Shown here: positions 53,672-59,800 of the stretch, piece by piece
How positions within the stretch are numbered: position 1 is the stretch's first letter
Layout of the letters: every line of letters starts with the position of its first letter
NCBI RefSeq assembly: GCF_900113135.1
Contig: NZ_FOOH01000007.1
Span: 62,001-126,000 of the forward strand
Length of the DNA stretch: 64,000 bases
Source of the DNA: Salegentibacter agarivorans
GTDB taxonomy: Bacteria; Bacteroidota; Bacteroidia; Flavobacteriales; Flavobacteriaceae
Direction of reading: 5' to 3'
Notes under the pieces: model-generated
What the model saw: only the letters and a program-made list of their open reading frames with translations
Database searches by the model: none
What the model was told of the DNA's origin: nothing
Program-made: the position numbers and the translations under genes

Positions 53672-53857
53672 TTACTTAATTCCGGCTTGTTTTAAAATTG
53701 AATTCACCGTTCCCTTAGGAAGATCTTTTTTAGGATGCGGAATGGTAACAATCCCTCTCTTTTTAGGATGTTTAAAATGATGGTGACTTCCTTTTGTTCT
53801 TACGAGGTACCAACCATCTTTTTTAATTGCTTTAATTAAGGAAACCGAATTTACTCT
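53672..53857 (-). CDS. hicA: HicA toxin frame without a canonical start codon
   Basis: Reading the minus strand gives SLIKAIKKDGWYLVRTKG, then SHHHFKHPKKRGIVTIPHP and KKDLPKGTVNSILKQAGIK before TAA at 53672. That is a full-length HicA: dsRBD-like fold, active-site His in GSHHHF. Where HicA normally begins MNS, the sequence has GTA AAT TCG (53854-53846); an in-frame TAA lies two codons further upstream and there is no ATG, GTG or TTG. Either an ATT codon is used or the toxin has been silenced by loss of its start. Confidence 0.75.
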   Translation of the reverse strand, partial: RVNSVSLIKAIKKDGWYLVRTKGSHHHFKHPKKRGIVTIPHPKKDLPKGTVNSILKQAGIK

Positions 53858-53865
53858 TTAAATTT

Positions 53866-53897
53866 ATAACAAAAATGTTATATAACAAAACTGTTAT
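53866..53897. promoter_or_regulatory. Two abutting 16-bp palindromes, probable HicB operator
   Basis: ATAACA-AAAA-TGTTAT (53866-53881) is followed without a gap by ATAACA-AAAC-TGTTAT (53882-53897). Both have perfect 6-bp arms. They lie 12 bases upstream of the HicA frame, where HicB or HicAB would bind. The arrangement also works as a 16-bp tandem repeat. Confidence 0.7.
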
Positions 53898-53907
53898 ATG
53901 TGAATTG

Positions 53908-54504
53908 TTACTCAGCCTTAATAACAATTGGCATTTTAAAAACAGTTGAAACCGGTACGCCACGTTTACTCGCCGGGTAAATTTTTGGAAGAGAATCTAT
54001 GCTTTGGTCTAACCACATTCGCAATTCTGGCAATTGATTATTTAAGGTAGAATCTATTTTAACCGAATCGATCTCTGGACGGCCCGCACTGTTTATTTCC
54101 AGGTAAAGATAAAGCGTATCGTATATAGATTCTGTAACTACCGGTTGTTGTTTAGAAAGATAAGCATAAATATTTTCGGCCACTTCCCGCTCAAAACATT
54201 CCCGGGCCGCAAGTAGTTCGGTTTCGTCCTGGCAGTCTTCAAAAGCAGGGTATTCGTCTACTTCTTTCCAATTAAGTGTTCGGGATTCCAGTTCCAGCAC
54301 CTCTTCAGAAGAAATTTTCTTGGTCTCAAAATTACAGGAGGAAATTAGTAAAAGTGCAATTACAAATAATCCACGCCGAAACAAAATCAAAATGGAATGG
54401 CAGAAGAAATAAGACTTAAATCTTGAGATAGGTTTCAGAGCATTTAAATCTCGATTATCGAGTAAAGCTTTTTTCATTGGCAAACGCACTTGGACTTTAA
54501 GCAA
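53908..54504 (-). CDS. TonB C-terminal-like lipoprotein
   Basis: 198 residues as drawn from 54504. A lipobox FVIALLLISSC lies unusually far from that start, and residues 12-25 (KALLDNRDLNAL) are encoded by an R2 repeat fragment. A TTG codon at the position of Leu in ILFRRGLFV would give a normal lipoprotein signal, so the true start is probably near 54390. The mature part has YPAFEDCQDETELLAARECF and GRPEIDSVKIDS ... VFKMPIVIKAE, a TonB-like C-terminal domain related to the end of the M56 protein upstream. Confidence 0.65.
   Translation of the reverse strand: MLKVQVRLPMKKALLDNRDLNALKPISRFKSYFFCHSILILFRRGLFVIALLLISSCNFETKKISSEEVLELESRTLNWKEVDEYPAFEDCQDETELLAARECFEREVAENIYAYLSKQQPVVTESIYDTLYLYLEINSAGRPEIDSVKIDSTLNNQLPELRMWLDQSIDSLPKIYPASKRGVPVSTVFKMPIVIKAE
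54424..54466 (+). repeat. R2 repeat fragment inside the 5' end of a coding frame
   Basis: TTTCAGAGCATTTAAATC then TCGATTATCGAGTAAA matches the last 40 bases of the full R2 copies. It overlaps the annotated N-terminus of the TonB-like lipoprotein. Confidence 0.65.
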
Positions 54505-54545
54505 AAGTAAGGAAAATTAGGAGAAAGCCTGGCGAAAATAAAAAG

Positions 54546-54944
54546 CTAATCTTCTATTGCATCCAGTTTTAAAGACTTTATTTCTAACTGCCAGGCAGAC
54601 TCATCAAGATCCAGGTTTTTATACTCTAAAAGATATTTATTCGTCTTTGATTTCAAACCATCCACGGCTCGTAAAAGTTGATGATTTAAATCCATAATAA
54701 AACCATGTTTCAAGTTTTTGTCTGCATAGATATTGTAAACAAGCCGGTTATATTTCACCGCTGGCTGCTTATAAACCAAAGCTTTTGTTTCTTCTAAAAG
54801 TTCGTTCATGCTCAGTTTTTGCTCTTCCAAATAGATATTTTTATCGGCGTCTACAAAAACATTGATTTCAAAAGCTTCCTGGGAATGCCCTGTATTGGCA
54901 ATGAGAAAAAGACTAAAAAAAAGTAAAGTGATTTTAAATTTCAT
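54546..54944 (-). CDS. Secreted ExbD-like protein
   Basis: 132 residues. Signal peptide ITLLFFSLFLIANTGHSQ. The rest (INVFVDADKNIYLEEQKLSMNELLEE, RLVYNIYADKNLKHGFIMDLNHQLLRA) follows the pattern of the periplasmic domain of ExbD/TolR, with INVxVDxxxxIYLxxxxLxxxEL, but without the N-terminal membrane helix that carries the proton-path Asp. A stand-alone periplasmic ExbD domain would act as a binding module and not a motor subunit. Assignment by pattern only. Confidence 0.5.
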   Translation of the reverse strand: MKFKITLLFFSLFLIANTGHSQEAFEINVFVDADKNIYLEEQKLSMNELLEETKALVYKQPAVKYNRLVYNIYADKNLKHGFIMDLNHQLLRAVDGLKSKTNKYLLEYKNLDLDESAWQLEIKSLKLDAIED

Positions 54945-54992
54945 AGGTGTTGATTCAAAGTTATTTTCAAATGCTCGATGGGGAAAATTAAA

Positions 54993-56141
54993 TTAATTCT
55001 CAGCTAAATGCATCTTTTTCTTCAGGTCGCTTGCCCGGGTTTTCGCCCTGTATAACATTCCATCGTTACCAATGGTTTCATATTTATTAAAATAAGCCAG
55101 GTAATATTTTATAACGGTTGAATCGTCAGCCATATAATTATCGGCAGCTACGGCCCGTTCGTATAAAGCTCTCTCTTTATCTGGGTTTTCTTCCAGGGCT
55201 TTATTAAAATAATCTAACGCGTCTTTATATTTTTCCTGCATCTTATAGGTTAGTCCCAAACTCAAATATTCGGCATCTACCGGTTGCTTCTTTATAAGAA
55301 TAGACATTAATAAATGGGTTTCAGATTTATCAAAATCCCCGGTTAGGGCATATAATTTCCCGAGAGTATAATGTGTATCTGAATTTCGGTCTTCGATCTC
55401 CAAAGCTTTATTATAGTTTTTAATTGCTTTTTCATACTCATTAAGTCGATAATACGCAAACCCAAGTTTACTATAGATAAATTCTGAATCCTGCCCAATT
55501 TCTATCAGCTTTTCATAAGGTTGAAGCGCTTCTTTATAAAGCTTCAGTGAAGAATAGGTTTGTGCCAGGATGGAAAGCAAGGAAGGATTGTTTGGATTCA
55601 CCTTCAATCCTATTTTACTAAAGTGCTCAGCCATCGTATACTGACGGTGCTTTAATTTATCCTTTGCCAGCTTATAAAGTGCACCCTGATGCGTGTTATC
55701 TAAGGCTATAGTGAACATAAAATAACTTATTGCCGTACTATCTTTTAACTTCTCCTTGATCAAACCTAGCTGATATTTAAAATTGGCATTATCGGGATAT
55801 TTCTCGGTTAGATCTTTAAAAAGACTATCGGCTAACTTTAGTTTCCCACTTTTCACCAGTAATTCGCCATAATCTATTGTGGTTAAAACACGGTTGGGGT
55901 TTTGACTTAAAACTTTTTTATAGTTCTCAAGTGCAATCTCCGGTTGCCGGTTGGCAGCATAATTTTTAGCCAGTTTTAAGTAGGTTTTCTCTGTTTGAGG
56001 AGCTATTTCCTGAAGTTTTTTTATGGCCTCAGCATATTCTCCCACGGCATACAAACTGTCTGAAACAGCCAAAGCCGAAGTTTGAGCTTCGGCTTTAAAG
56101 GCTACTAACATTAAAATAATTATTAGACTAACTCTATTCAC
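54993..56141 (-). CDS. Secreted tetratricopeptide-repeat protein
   Basis: 382 residues. Signal peptide VSLIIILMLVAFKAEAQ, then about nine TPR units from residue 27 on (for example EIALENYKKVLSQNPNRVLT, KYKDALDYFNKALEENPDKERAL). No enzymatic domain. A periplasmic scaffold is likely. Its start overlaps the M56 gene stop by eight bases, placing it in the BlaI-M56 operon. Confidence 0.88.
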   Translation of the reverse strand: MNRVSLIIILMLVAFKAEAQTSALAVSDSLYAVGEYAEAIKKLQEIAPQTEKTYLKLAKNYAANRQPEIALENYKKVLSQNPNRVLTTIDYGELLVKSGKLKLADSLFKDLTEKYPDNANFKYQLGLIKEKLKDSTAISYFMFTIALDNTHQGALYKLAKDKLKHRQYTMAEHFSKIGLKVNPNNPSLLSILAQTYSSLKLYKEALQPYEKLIEIGQDSEFIYSKLGFAYYRLNEYEKAIKNYNKALEIEDRNSDTHYTLGKLYALTGDFDKSETHLLMSILIKKQPVDAEYLSLGLTYKMQEKYKDALDYFNKALEENPDKERALYERAVAADNYMADDSTVIKYYLAYFNKYETIGNDGMLYRAKTRASDLKKKMHLAEN

Positions 56142-57582
56142 TGCTACCTACTTGAAAAACTATAGGAAGAGAATACATAACACTTATGTCTTTACCATCT
56201 TGTTTCCCCGGCTGCATCTTTGGAAGTTCAGAAATAACTCTTATGGCTTCTTCCTGTAAAGCTGGATGTGAAGCTCGTGCTTTTACATCTACTACTTCTC
56301 CGGTTCTATCTATTCTAAATTGAGCAATTACGCGATTAACACCTTTTAAGTTTAATTGTTTTCCTAAACCGGTATTAAAATTTTTATTTACAAATTGGGA
56401 AATCTGGCGACTCATACATTCTTTTCTCTCCTCATTAGTACTTAGGTTTTCACAACCAACAAATACCGGCACATCTTCTACTACTGCAAATGGCACCCCA
56501 ACTTCTTTTTCTGTAACGATAGGCGGCAATGGCGGTGGTGGTGGCGTTGATCCCTTTTCATTTTGACTCATCGCATCTAGAATTTCAAATAATTGCTGCT
56601 TTTCGGTGTCTGATAATTTCTTACCATCATCAATGGCCATTTTAATTTCTGCTAATTGTTCTGAAATGGACTGATTCTCTTCCAGACCTTCTCTATTTTC
56701 TGAACAGGAAACATAAGTCAGCATCATAAAGAGTAAAGGCAGCACAAATAAATACTTGAATTTCGCAATTGTTTTTGATCTTGATTTTTGTAACATAATA
56801 ATTCGTTTTTTGATTAATGAATGATTAAAAAATTGATTGATGAATGAAATATTCTGCGTGTTAAACGCGGTGTTAAGCAACTGTTCATAATAGCTGCGTT
56901 TGGTTGTGGTTTTCACCACGTTTGCATCGGCGATGAACTCGTGCAAAGTGGCAATCCTGCTTTGGTAGATATAAACCAGCGGATTAAACCAAAATATAAT
57001 CTTTAAAGCTTCAAAAAATACCAGGTCCAGGCTATGCCTTTGTTTTACGTGAACTAGCTCGTGAGACAAAATTTGCTGCTTTTCTGCTTCAGATAATTTA
57101 TCACCTAAAAAGATGGTTTTGAAAAAAGTACAGGCAATGTTTGAGTTTGGAACTTCAATAATTCGTAGCTCTTTATCTTCTGAAATTCTTCTAAAACGGA
57201 ATAGATGATTTAAGTTTTGATATTTTTTCAGCAATAAAATTAAGCTAAGTACCACTCCTGAAACATAGGTTACCAGCCACCAGTTTATTTGTAAACCCTG
57301 CTCCTGCACTAAGTTTACAGCAGGCAATTGCTGAATATTCTCTGGTTGTCCGCCAATATAAACTTCGGGAAGCAAAACCTGTGAAAGTGCAGAAATAGAG
57401 TCTGCCGGAACAAGCGCCGATAAACTTTCAAATTTCAATAATGGCAGTAAAAGTGAAACAAGCGGTGTTACTAATAAATACAGCCTGTTTATCGTAAAAA
57501 ATGTCTCTTTTTTTAGCAGCAGTTCATACATCAGCAAAAAACCGAGTTGAAACATAACTACCTGAAGTATATAATCTAACAT
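56134..57582 (-). CDS. BlaR1-like M56 metallopeptidase with TonB C-terminal domain
   Basis: 482 residues. Three N-terminal membrane segments precede the cytoplasmic zinc-protease domain with HELVH at residues 174-178 and ADANVV for the distal ligand; a fourth segment (FLFVLPLLFMMLTYVSC) is near 275. The extracytoplasmic part has a proline run (STPPPPPLPP), VPVFVGCENLSTNEERKEC and a TonB-type C-terminus (GEVVDVKARASHPALQEEAIRVI). BlaR1 relatives cleave a BlaI partner; here a TonB-like sensor replaces the penicillin-binding domain. It shares one base with blaI. Confidence 0.88.
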   Translation of the reverse strand: MLDYILQVVMFQLGFLLMYELLLKKETFFTINRLYLLVTPLVSLLLPLLKFESLSALVPADSISALSQVLLPEVYIGGQPENIQQLPAVNLVQEQGLQINWWLVTYVSGVVLSLILLLKKYQNLNHLFRFRRISEDKELRIIEVPNSNIACTFFKTIFLGDKLSEAEKQQILSHELVHVKQRHSLDLVFFEALKIIFWFNPLVYIYQSRIATLHEFIADANVVKTTTKRSYYEQLLNTAFNTQNISFINQFFNHSLIKKRIIMLQKSRSKTIAKFKYLFVLPLLFMMLTYVSCSENREGLEENQSISEQLAEIKMAIDDGKKLSDTEKQQLFEILDAMSQNEKGSTPPPPPLPPIVTEKEVGVPFAVVEDVPVFVGCENLSTNEERKECMSRQISQFVNKNFNTGLGKQLNLKGVNRVIAQFRIDRTGEVVDVKARASHPALQEEAIRVISELPKMQPGKQDGKDISVMYSLPIVFQVGSSE

Positions 57583-57944
57583 TACTTTTCTTTTTTATTG
57601 ATTTCTTTTAAAATGGCTTCCAGGTCTTTAGTGTCCATATCGTTTTTCTTCATAAAAAAAGAAACCATACTTTTAAAGGAGCCGTTAAAATAATTGTTCA
57701 TCAATTTATTGATGCTTTGATTGCTATAAGTTTCACGAGCCAAAAGCGGAAAATACAAATAGCCCTTCCCTTTCTTTTCGTGATCTACAAAACCTTTGTC
57801 TTCCAGGATTCTCACAATGGTAGAAACCGTATTATAAGCCGGTTTAGGCTCTGGCATTTCTTCTATTATTGAAGCGACATTGGCTTTCTCCAGTTTCCAG
57901 AGAATTTGCATAATCTCTTCTTCGGCTTTGGTTAGTTGTTTCAT
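57582..57944 (-). CDS. BlaI/MecI-type transcriptional repressor
   Basis: 120 residues. Winged-helix domain: KQLTKAEEEIMQILWKLEKANV, PKPAYNTVSTIVRILEDKGFVDHEKKGKGYLYFPL, the family's N-terminal 80 residues; the C-terminal helices (SINKLMNNYFNGSFKSMVSFF) dimerise. In BlaI the sensor protease cleaves this region, releasing DNA. The family is shared with beta-lactamase regulators, but no beta-lactamase gene is near, so the target is probably the cluster itself. Confidence 0.9.
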   Translation of the reverse strand: MKQLTKAEEEIMQILWKLEKANVASIIEEMPEPKPAYNTVSTIVRILEDKGFVDHEKKGKGYLYFPLLARETYSNQSINKLMNNYFNGSFKSMVSFFMKKNDMDTKDLEAILKEINKKEK

Positions 57945-58192
57945 AATTAATGTTTGTCATTTCCGCGCAGGCGGAAATCTCTTATTATATTCATTTGTCA
58001 TTCCCACGCAGGTCGAATCTATATCCAAACCTTTAATTCTTATTCCACGTCAAGCTGAATTTATTTCAGACTTTATCCCGAATTAACTCGGGATTCCAGG
58101 ATTAATTGAAACTAGATCTCCGAATCTATTCGGAGCAGGCTCTGAAACAAGTTCAGGATGTCGTAAAATTCAAGTTCAACACTGCTAATATA

Positions 58193-58226
58193 AACTAACA
58201 TTTTAGTTTAACCTAATAATTTAGTT
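58193..58226. promoter_or_regulatory. Candidate BlaI operator
   Basis: AACTAA-CATT-TTAGTT (58193-58208) is a perfect 6-4-6 dyad. AACCTAA-TAA-TTTAGTT (58210-58226) is an imperfect second one; the TTTAGTT half-sites are 18 bases apart. They lie between divergent blaI and DUF456 genes and just upstream of the DUF456 promoter. Assignment to BlaI is inference from position and dyad form. Confidence 0.45.
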
Positions 58227-58247
58227 AAAACTTCTTCGGAATTAAAT

Positions 58248-58255
58248 TATATTTG
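58248..58255 (+). promoter_or_regulatory. Candidate -7 box for the DUF456 gene
   Basis: TATATTTG, a perfect TAnnTTTG match, 23 bases before the ATG at 58279. The -33 region would overlap the second dyad of the candidate operator, consistent with repression by BlaI. Confidence 0.5.
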
Positions 58256-58278
58256 ATAATCAAAACATTTAAAAGACT

Positions 58279-58776
58279 ATGGATCTAATATTATTTGGAG
58301 TTGGAGCGGTTTTAATGATCCTTGGAATTCTGGGAAGTTTTTTACCGGTTTTGCCCGGTGTACCGTTTAGTTGGGTGGGATTATTGCTTCTTTATTTAGC
58401 ACCGTCTGTCCCTATAAATTATTGGGTTTTAGGCATCGCTTTTGTCCTCGCTGCCATAATTTATGCCCTTCAACTTATTATTCCGGCAATGGGAACAAAA
58501 AAATACGGCGGAAGTACAGCCGGAATGTGGGGCGCTACTATTGGATTGGTAATCGGGATTTTTGTTCCAATCCCGCTGGGAATAATAATAGGAGCTTTTG
58601 CAGGAGCCTTTATTGGGGAAATTATTAATAAATCTGATTCTAAATCGGCTTTACGGGCAGCCTACGGATCTTTTATTGGTCTTCTTGCTTCTACATTTAT
58701 GGAGTTGGTAGTAGCGGTAGGATTTTTAATTTTCTTCAGCTATAAAGCCTGGGAATTTAGGGAATTGATATTTTAA
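58279..58776 (+). CDS. DUF456 family membrane protein
   Basis: 165 residues with five or so glycine-rich membrane segments. GVGAVLMILGILGSFLPVLPGVPFSWVGLLLLY is the family N-terminus, and WGATIGLVIGIFVPIPLGIIIGAFAGAFIGE the internal repeat-like part. Inner-membrane protein of unknown function. The promoter overlaps palindromes shared with blaI, so it may be in the BlaI regulon. Confidence 0.88.
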   Translation: MDLILFGVGAVLMILGILGSFLPVLPGVPFSWVGLLLLYLAPSVPINYWVLGIAFVLAAIIYALQLIIPAMGTKKYGGSTAGMWGATIGLVIGIFVPIPLGIIIGAFAGAFIGEIINKSDSKSALRAAYGSFIGLLASTFMELVVAVGFLIFFSYKAWEFRELIF

Positions 58777-58779
58777 AAA

Positions 58780-58869
58780 AGAGGCTGTTTAAAAATGGTT
58801 TAACTAAAGTCTGGTAAATTTGGGCTAAACAAAATGAGATGTAAAACCTGTTATTTTTAAACAGCCTCT
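58780..58869. terminator. Bidirectional terminator or miniature inverted-repeat element
   Basis: AGAGGCTGTTTAAAAAT (58780-58796) and its exact reverse complement (58853-58869) form a 17-bp perfect inverted repeat around 56 bases. It starts four bases after the DUF456 stop and ends ten bases before the hpf stop, between convergent genes. GAGGCTGTTTAAAA resembles the terminal repeats of some insertion sequences; no target-site duplication is evident. Confidence 0.55.
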
Positions 58870-58878
58870 GCAAGCATC

Positions 58879-59178
58879 TTAATGTGCTACAAAAACAGCC
58901 TTTCTTTTCTTGAGCTGCTGGTCAAGTTCGAAGATGGTTTTTTTGATGGCTAATTCAAAACTTTCTTCTGTAGAGGAAGCAAAAATCCTGGGGCCGGGAG
59001 CACTAAGCTCGATCTCACAAATTTTTGATCTTCCCGTTGGGTCATTTTCTTCTTTAAAATAAACTTCGGCTCTAATAAGCCATTCATATTTTTCTGATAA
59101 TTTATCTAAGTGTTCTGATACAAATTGAGTTAAATTCTGACTTCCTTTTGTTTTTATAAATTGAATATTGATGAACAT
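58879..59178 (-). CDS. hpf: Ribosome hibernation promoting factor (HPF/RaiA, short form)
   Basis: 99 residues. NIQFIKTKGSQNLTQFVSEHLDKLSEKY is the beta-1/alpha-1 part and EVYFKEENDPTGRSKICEIELSAPGPRIFASSTEESFELAIKKTIFELDQQLKK the rest of the beta-alpha-beta-alpha fold. Short forms lack the dimerisation tail of long HPF. It binds the 30S decoding site during energy stress and preserves ribosomes. Its promoter carries a CRP/FNR-type site (59234-59245). Confidence 0.9.
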   Translation of the reverse strand: MFINIQFIKTKGSQNLTQFVSEHLDKLSEKYEWLIRAEVYFKEENDPTGRSKICEIELSAPGPRIFASSTEESFELAIKKTIFELDQQLKKRKAVFVAH

Positions 59179-59202
59179 AGTAGTAGGTTTTAATTGTTAG
59201 TT

Positions 59203-59245
59203 CAAAATTAAGTTTAAGGTTTCTTATTAAATATGATAAAGGTCA
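59203..59245 (-). promoter_or_regulatory. hpf promoter with CRP/FNR-type site
   Basis: Minus strand: TGACCTTTATCA (59234-59245), 23 bases, then TAATTTTG (59203-59210), a perfect TAnnTTTG -7 box. With transcription starting near 59196 the dyad is centred near -43, the position used by class II CRP/FNR activators. There is no TTG -33 element, as expected for activator-dependent promoters. Confidence 0.6.
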
Positions 59246-59281
59246 CTTTGGATTCAATTAGACCAAATCATAACGATCAAT

Positions 59282-59722
59282 TTATGAGTATTCAGGCCGC
59301 TTGTCGGTATCTTTTATATACTCTGTAATTTTAAAAAGTTCTAACCTGTTTAACCTGAAGGCTTTTACAAAACTTGCGATTTCATCTTCCAAATGTTCGT
59401 GTTCCATTCTAAAAACCCTGGAATCTTCCATTTTTTCAAGAATCATTTTTCCTATTTGCTGCCTATGCTTATCAGTTTTCTCCAATAGATCCTGGCAACG
59501 CTCTTTTAATTCAAGAAGCTCATTCTTCATTTTTGAGGCCACCTTATAATTTTCATCTTTATCTATCCATATAAAATAGCTATCTAAAAGTTTATGTAGA
59601 AAAGTGAGATCGTCCCTGAAAAAATGTAAATCTGAATTCCAGTGTTTAGTGAGCGTATAGAGCTGCTCCATATTGGCTTCGGCAATAAAATCACCTTTTG
59701 GCCTTTTCCTTATACTTTCCAT
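59282..59722 (-). CDS. Conserved-looking helical protein of unknown function
   Basis: 146 residues, not recognised. Highly charged and probably all alpha-helical, with heptad-like stretches (MKNELLELKERCQDLLEKTDKHRQQIGKMILEKM at about 65-98) that suggest a coiled coil. Cytoplasmic, with no signal or membrane segment. It lies between hpf and the P-type ATPase gene and has the same promoter architecture as hpf, so it is probably a stress-induced partner. An octad of acidic and basic residues around HEHLEDE is notable. Confidence 0.75.
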   Translation of the reverse strand: MESIRKRPKGDFIAEANMEQLYTLTKHWNSDLHFFRDDLTFLHKLLDSYFIWIDKDENYKVASKMKNELLELKERCQDLLEKTDKHRQQIGKMILEKMEDSRVFRMEHEHLEDEIASFVKAFRLNRLELFKITEYIKDTDKRPEYS

Positions 59723-59744
59723 AATTAATAGTTTTATAATACAT

Positions 59745-59787
59745 TGAAATTAATATAATACGATCTAAAAAAGTATGATTTTCGTCA
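59745..59787 (-). promoter_or_regulatory. Promoter of the 146-residue protein gene with CRP/FNR-type site
   Basis: Minus strand: TGACGAAAATCA (59776-59787), 23 bases, then TAATTTCA (59745-59752), six of eight -7 positions matched. Dyad arms and spacing are identical to those of the hpf promoter 540 bases away, while the spacer sequences differ. Confidence 0.6.
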
Positions 59788-59800
59788 GTCGCAGGTAAGT

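Larger units (their letters stand above)
57945..58278. repeat. 334-bp gap: R1-type repeats, then a candidate operator region
   Basis: 57956-58163 holds nested R1-type elements: GTCATTTCCGCGCAGGCGG, GTCATTCCCACGCAGG, CGTCAAGCTGAATTTATTTC, a hairpin CCCGAATTAACTCGGG (58078-58093), TCCGAATCTATTCGGA (58120-58135) and CTGAAACAAGTTCAGG. 58190-58278 is free of repeats and holds the palindromes and promoter listed separately. No gene is seen. Confidence 0.65.
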
